Under the pieces are notes generated by a model. It was given only the letters and a program-made list of their open reading frames with translations. It was not told the origin of the DNA and did not search any database. Shown here piece by piece: positions 5,701 to 7,787 of a stretch of 7,787 nt of DNA. The position numbers and the translations under genes are program-made. The first letter of the stretch is position 1. Every line of letters starts with the position of its first letter. The DNA is from RGIG8775 sp045121195. Lineage in GTDB: Bacteria > Bacillota > Clostridia > Oscillospirales > CAG-272. Where the stretch lies: contig JBGVFO010000154.1 in the NCBI GenBank assembly GCA_045121195.1, positions 1 through 7,787 on the forward strand, read 5' to 3'.

Positions 5701-5729
5701 TTGACAGATTTTTTTTGCCGTGATACAAT
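5701..5729 (+). promoter_or_regulatory. Promoter of the esterase gene
   Basis: Consensus TTGACA (5701-5706), 17-bp spacer, TACAAT (5724-5729), with TGA before the -10 box. The start is expected near 5736. Its -35 box is only 19 bp from the -35 box of the divergent hydrolase promoter, so one bound factor could affect both. Confidence 0.87.
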
Positions 5730-5758
5730 AGAAGCATCACGAAAACGAGGTGAGATTC

Positions 5759-6430
5759 ATGGAAGAAAAAATCTTTGGCGGTCTGCGGTATATTACGCGG
5801 TATCCCACCGATTTTGATGAAAATAAGGTCTATCCCGCGGTGCTGTTTTTACACGGCGCGGGAACCATCTCCGACGACATAGAGGTTCTGCGCAGGAACA
5901 ATTTCTTCGGGCACGTGAACAAGCTTCAACCCGAGTGCGTGATCTTTGCGCCGCAATGCGACCGCGAGACTACGTGGTTTGACAATTTTGAGAGGCTGAA
6001 GGCGTTTGCGGCAATGATCGCCGACCTTCCCTACGTGGACGCGTCTCGTTATTATCTGACGGGCAACAGTATGGGCGGCTACGGAAGCTGGCAGTTGGCG
6101 ATGAGTATGAATCGCACCTTCGCAGCGGTGATCCCCGTGTGCGGCGGCGGTATATATTGGTACTCGGGACGCCTTAAGAACGTACCCGTGTGGGCGTTCC
6201 ACGGTGAGAATGACCCCGTGGTGTACTGTGACGAAAGCCGCAAAATGGTGGAGGGGATCAACAAGCGTGGCGGAAACGCCAAGCTGACCGTCTATCCCAA
6301 TTGCGAGCATAACGCATGGGATCCCACCTACAGCAACCCCGAGGTGTGGGAATGGATGCTTTCCCAGCGTCGCGCCGACGTCAAGACCGACTCGGCGACG
6401 AAGGGAATGGACAGTAAAAATTTCGGATAA
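5759..6430 (+). CDS. Alpha/beta-hydrolase esterase (acyl or carboxylesterase-like)
   Basis: A 223-residue cytoplasmic serine hydrolase without a signal peptide. The fold and motif order fit the putative-esterase/dienelactone-hydrolase-like group: YPAVLFLHGAG (residues 25-35, oxyanion region), VIFAPQCDRETTW (61-73), LTGNSMGGYGSW (100-111, nucleophile Ser104), WAFHGENDPVV (145-155, acid Asp152) and NCEHNAW (181-187, His184). The catalytic triad is thus complete. The substrate is not shown by the sequence; de-acylation of an oligosaccharide is plausible beside a glycoside hydrolase. The start is the ATG at 5759, with GAGG 8 nt upstream. A GTG three codons earlier overlaps that site and is rejected. 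It is followed by a hairpin terminator, so it is a single-gene unit. Confidence 0.88.
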   Translation: MEEKIFGGLRYITRYPTDFDENKVYPAVLFLHGAGTISDDIEVLRRNNFFGHVNKLQPECVIFAPQCDRETTWFDNFERLKAFAAMIADLPYVDASRYYLTGNSMGGYGSWQLAMSMNRTFAAVIPVCGGGIYWYSGRLKNVPVWAFHGENDPVVYCDESRKMVEGINKRGGNAKLTVYPNCEHNAWDPTYSNPEVWEWMLSQRRADVKTDSATKGMDSKNFG

Positions 6431-6437
6431 CATTTGA

Positions 6438-6463
6438 GGGGAGGGCATTGCCCTCCCCATTTT
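6438..6463 (+). terminator. Hairpin terminator after the esterase gene
   Basis: A perfect 9-bp stem, GGGGAGGGC (6438-6446) and GCCCTCCCC (6450-6458), with a 3-nt loop. It starts 8 nt after the stop codon and is followed by a short T4 run (6460-6463). The stem is strong but the T-run is weak, so termination may be partial. Confidence 0.72.
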
Positions 6464-6512
6464 GCGCTCTGCTTCTCAACTCAAAATTGATTTTTTCTCA
6501 ATGAACGAGAGG

Positions 6513-6541
6513 TGGACGGAGAGGGAAAGATGCGTTATAAT
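6513..6541 (+). promoter_or_regulatory. Promoter of the XRE regulator gene
   Basis: TGGACG (6513-6518, four of six consensus bases), 17-bp spacer, perfect TATAAT (6536-6541). The start is expected near 6548, giving a leader of about 42 nt before the ATG at 6590. The weak -35 box fits a regulated promoter. Confidence 0.68.
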
Positions 6542-6566
6542 GAAATCACAGGGAAGGTACCGTCCA
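6513..6566. promoter_or_regulatory. Candidate operator: 7-bp inverted repeat flanking the -10 box
   Basis: TGGACGG (6513-6519) overlaps the -35 box. Its exact reverse complement CCGTCCA (6560-6566) lies in the early leader. The pair is centred on the -10 box with 40 bp between arms. XRE proteins often bind inverted sites at their own promoters, so autoregulation is possible. A 7-bp match can arise by chance. Confidence 0.3.
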
Positions 6567-6589
6567 ATTTTTTGAAAGGAAGAACGACC

Positions 6590-7711
6590 ATGTCATTTGG
6601 AAAAACCATAAAAACCTTACGCAGAAATGCGGATATGACGCAAGAGCAGCTTGCGGAAGCGCTCTCCATTTCGCCCCAGGCGGTCAGCCGTTGGGAGACC
6701 GATGCCACCATGCCCGACATTTCCTTGCTCCCCGCCATCTGCCATCTGTTTGACGTTTCGGCAGATACGCTTCTTGGGATTGATAATGATAAGAAGCAGG
6801 AGAAGATAAAGGAAATTGCGGAAAAAGCGAGTTCCTTTTATAGACGAGGATATCACGATGAGGCAAGAGAAATTCTGGAAGCGGGACTTCGTGAATTTCC
6901 TAATGCCTACCGTCTTATGGAGGATCTCATGTACGTTTCCTCATATCAAAGTGAAGAGGGGAAGTACACAAGGGAGGAGAGAAAGGCGTTTCAAAATCAA
7001 GCCACTGAGATTGGTGAAAAAATACTTGCCTCTTGTACCGAAGATTCTATCAGACACAGCGCGGTTCAGATTCTTTGCTTTGAGTATAAGGATTTGGGAG
7101 AACTGGAAAAGGCAAAGGAGTTGGCCATGACAATGCCGTGTATGGCAGTATCAGAGGAGCTGTTGATGTCCCGCGTAACTGCGGGGGACGAGCAATACCG
7201 CGCAAAACAAATTAAGGTTTATTATCTGCTACAGTTTCTTGAGCGTTCTCTCGGCGCACCAATGAATACCAAATTGAATTCGGGAAAATGGGCGTATACC
7301 GAGGACGAAATCGCAAAGATGCGAGATAAGCGAGTGGCATTGCTTGAGCTGATGTTTGAAAACGGCGATTTCGGATTTTATCATACGCATTTGTGTGATT
7401 GCCACTCTGCACAGGCGGAATACTATGCAAAGAAGGGAAATGCAGAAGAAACGATACGCCATCTTGACAAAGCGGCGGAGCATGCTATCAAATTTGTGAC
7501 AGAGTTCGATGAAGAAGCAACCCATACCTCACTTGTGTTCCGCGGATACGAATACGGTATATTCTCGACGGGCAATACCAGTAACGACGCGTTGGAATTG
7601 CTTGAAAAGATGGAGCGACCTTGCTATGATTTCGTCCGCGAGACCGAGGCGTTTTGCGGGATTCAAGAAAGCCTGAAAATTCACGCCCAAAAGTGGCAGG
7701 TGAAGGAGTAA
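6590..7711 (+). CDS. XRE-family transcriptional regulator with helical (TPR-like) C-terminal part
   Basis: A 374-residue DNA-binding protein. Residues 4-61 form a Cro/CI-type helix-turn-helix: GKTIKTLRRNADMTQEQLAE, then SISPQAVSRWETDATMPDI (recognition helix about 28-37) and LLPAICHLFDVSADTLLG. The remaining roughly 300 residues are charged and helical with no membrane segment. Paired-helix stretches such as YRRGYHDEAREILEAGLREF and AEYYAKKGNAEETIRHLDKA look like TPR repeats, as in regulators that sense a peptide or partner protein. The ligand and targets are unknown. The start is the ATG at 6590, with AAAGGA 9 nt upstream. An upstream in-frame GTG at 6512 precedes the predicted transcription start. 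The second half looks more A+T-rich than the hydrolase and esterase genes. The gene ends 19 bp before the inverted copy of the palindromic element. Confidence 0.87.
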   Translation: MSFGKTIKTLRRNADMTQEQLAEALSISPQAVSRWETDATMPDISLLPAICHLFDVSADTLLGIDNDKKQEKIKEIAEKASSFYRRGYHDEAREILEAGLREFPNAYRLMEDLMYVSSYQSEEGKYTREERKAFQNQATEIGEKILASCTEDSIRHSAVQILCFEYKDLGELEKAKELAMTMPCMAVSEELLMSRVTAGDEQYRAKQIKVYYLLQFLERSLGAPMNTKLNSGKWAYTEDEIAKMRDKRVALLELMFENGDFGFYHTHLCDCHSAQAEYYAKKGNAEETIRHLDKAAEHAIKFVTEFDEEATHTSLVFRGYEYGIFSTGNTSNDALELLEKMERPCYDFVRETEAFCGIQESLKIHAQKWQVKE

Positions 7712-7730
7712 GGAGCCGAGGTTTGTTTAG

Positions 7731-7787
7731 ATTGATGTTTATCGGTTTGATGTCTTTATCGTAGGGGCGAACAGTGTTCGCCCGCCA
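7731..7787. repeat. MITE-like palindromic element, copy 2 (inverted, cut by window edge)
   Basis: This 57-bp stretch is the reverse complement of 4066-4122 with one mismatch (7744 against 4109). It contains the GGGCGAACA-C-TGTTCGCCC palindrome. If complete, the element continues about 90 bp past the window edge. No second flank is visible, so a target duplication cannot be tested here. Confidence 0.8.

Noticed and set aside
5849..6460. Minus-strand 203-codon frame opposite the esterase
   Set aside because: The esterase has a full catalytic triad, promoter and ribosome binding site. The antisense frame runs through the terminator hairpin and shows no domain.
6479..6495. Second terminator from TCAAAATTGA followed by T6
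   Set aside because: Only a 4-bp stem can form, too weak beside the 9-bp hairpin at 6438-6458.

Overview
The window looks like chromosomal DNA of a clostridial Firmicute, probably an uncultured gut-type lineage. The grounds are a DUF1576-type membrane protein, strong purine-rich ribosome binding sites, near-consensus sigma-A promoters with TGn extended -10 boxes, and G+C-rich coding DNA with A/T-rich gaps. I cannot name a genus from sequence alone.

Layout, left to right. (1) Positions 1-3092, minus strand: a three-gene operon read right to left. It encodes a DUF1576-like polytopic membrane protein (1650-3092), an N-acylglucosamine 2-epimerase family enzyme (440-1630) and a bcp-type peroxiredoxin (1-424, cut by the window edge). 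Gaps are 19 and 15 bp, and one strong promoter lies at 3131-3159. (2) Positions 3160-3960: no convincing protein gene. This stretch holds a compact head-to-tail array of four putative small RNA genes on the minus strand (called RNA-D, -C, -B and -A in order of transcription). Each has its own TTGACA/TATACT-like promoter with a TGn extension. Each ends in a stem-loop plus T-run, and the next promoter starts within a few bases. This is the most unusual part of the window. (3) Positions 3968-4125: a MITE-like palindromic element of about 146 bp with imperfect terminal inverted repeats. A 57-bp piece of it recurs inverted, with one mismatch, at the right window edge (7731-7787). (4) Positions 4126-7711, between the two copies: a six-hairpin (MGH1/GH63-like) glycoside hydrolase on the minus strand, a divergently transcribed cytoplasmic alpha/beta-hydrolase esterase on the plus strand, and an XRE-type regulator with a long helical C-terminal part.

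How the parts may work together (inference). The hydrolase and esterase share a 139-bp divergent promoter region and look like intracellular processing of an acylated oligosaccharide. The epimerase interconverts GlcNAc/ManNAc-type sugars, and the DUF1576 protein beside it may move a related substrate across the membrane. The XRE protein may control its own promoter through a 7-bp inverted repeat. The targets of the small RNAs are unknown. Their position directly upstream of, and in the same direction as, the epimerase operon makes that operon a natural first candidate.
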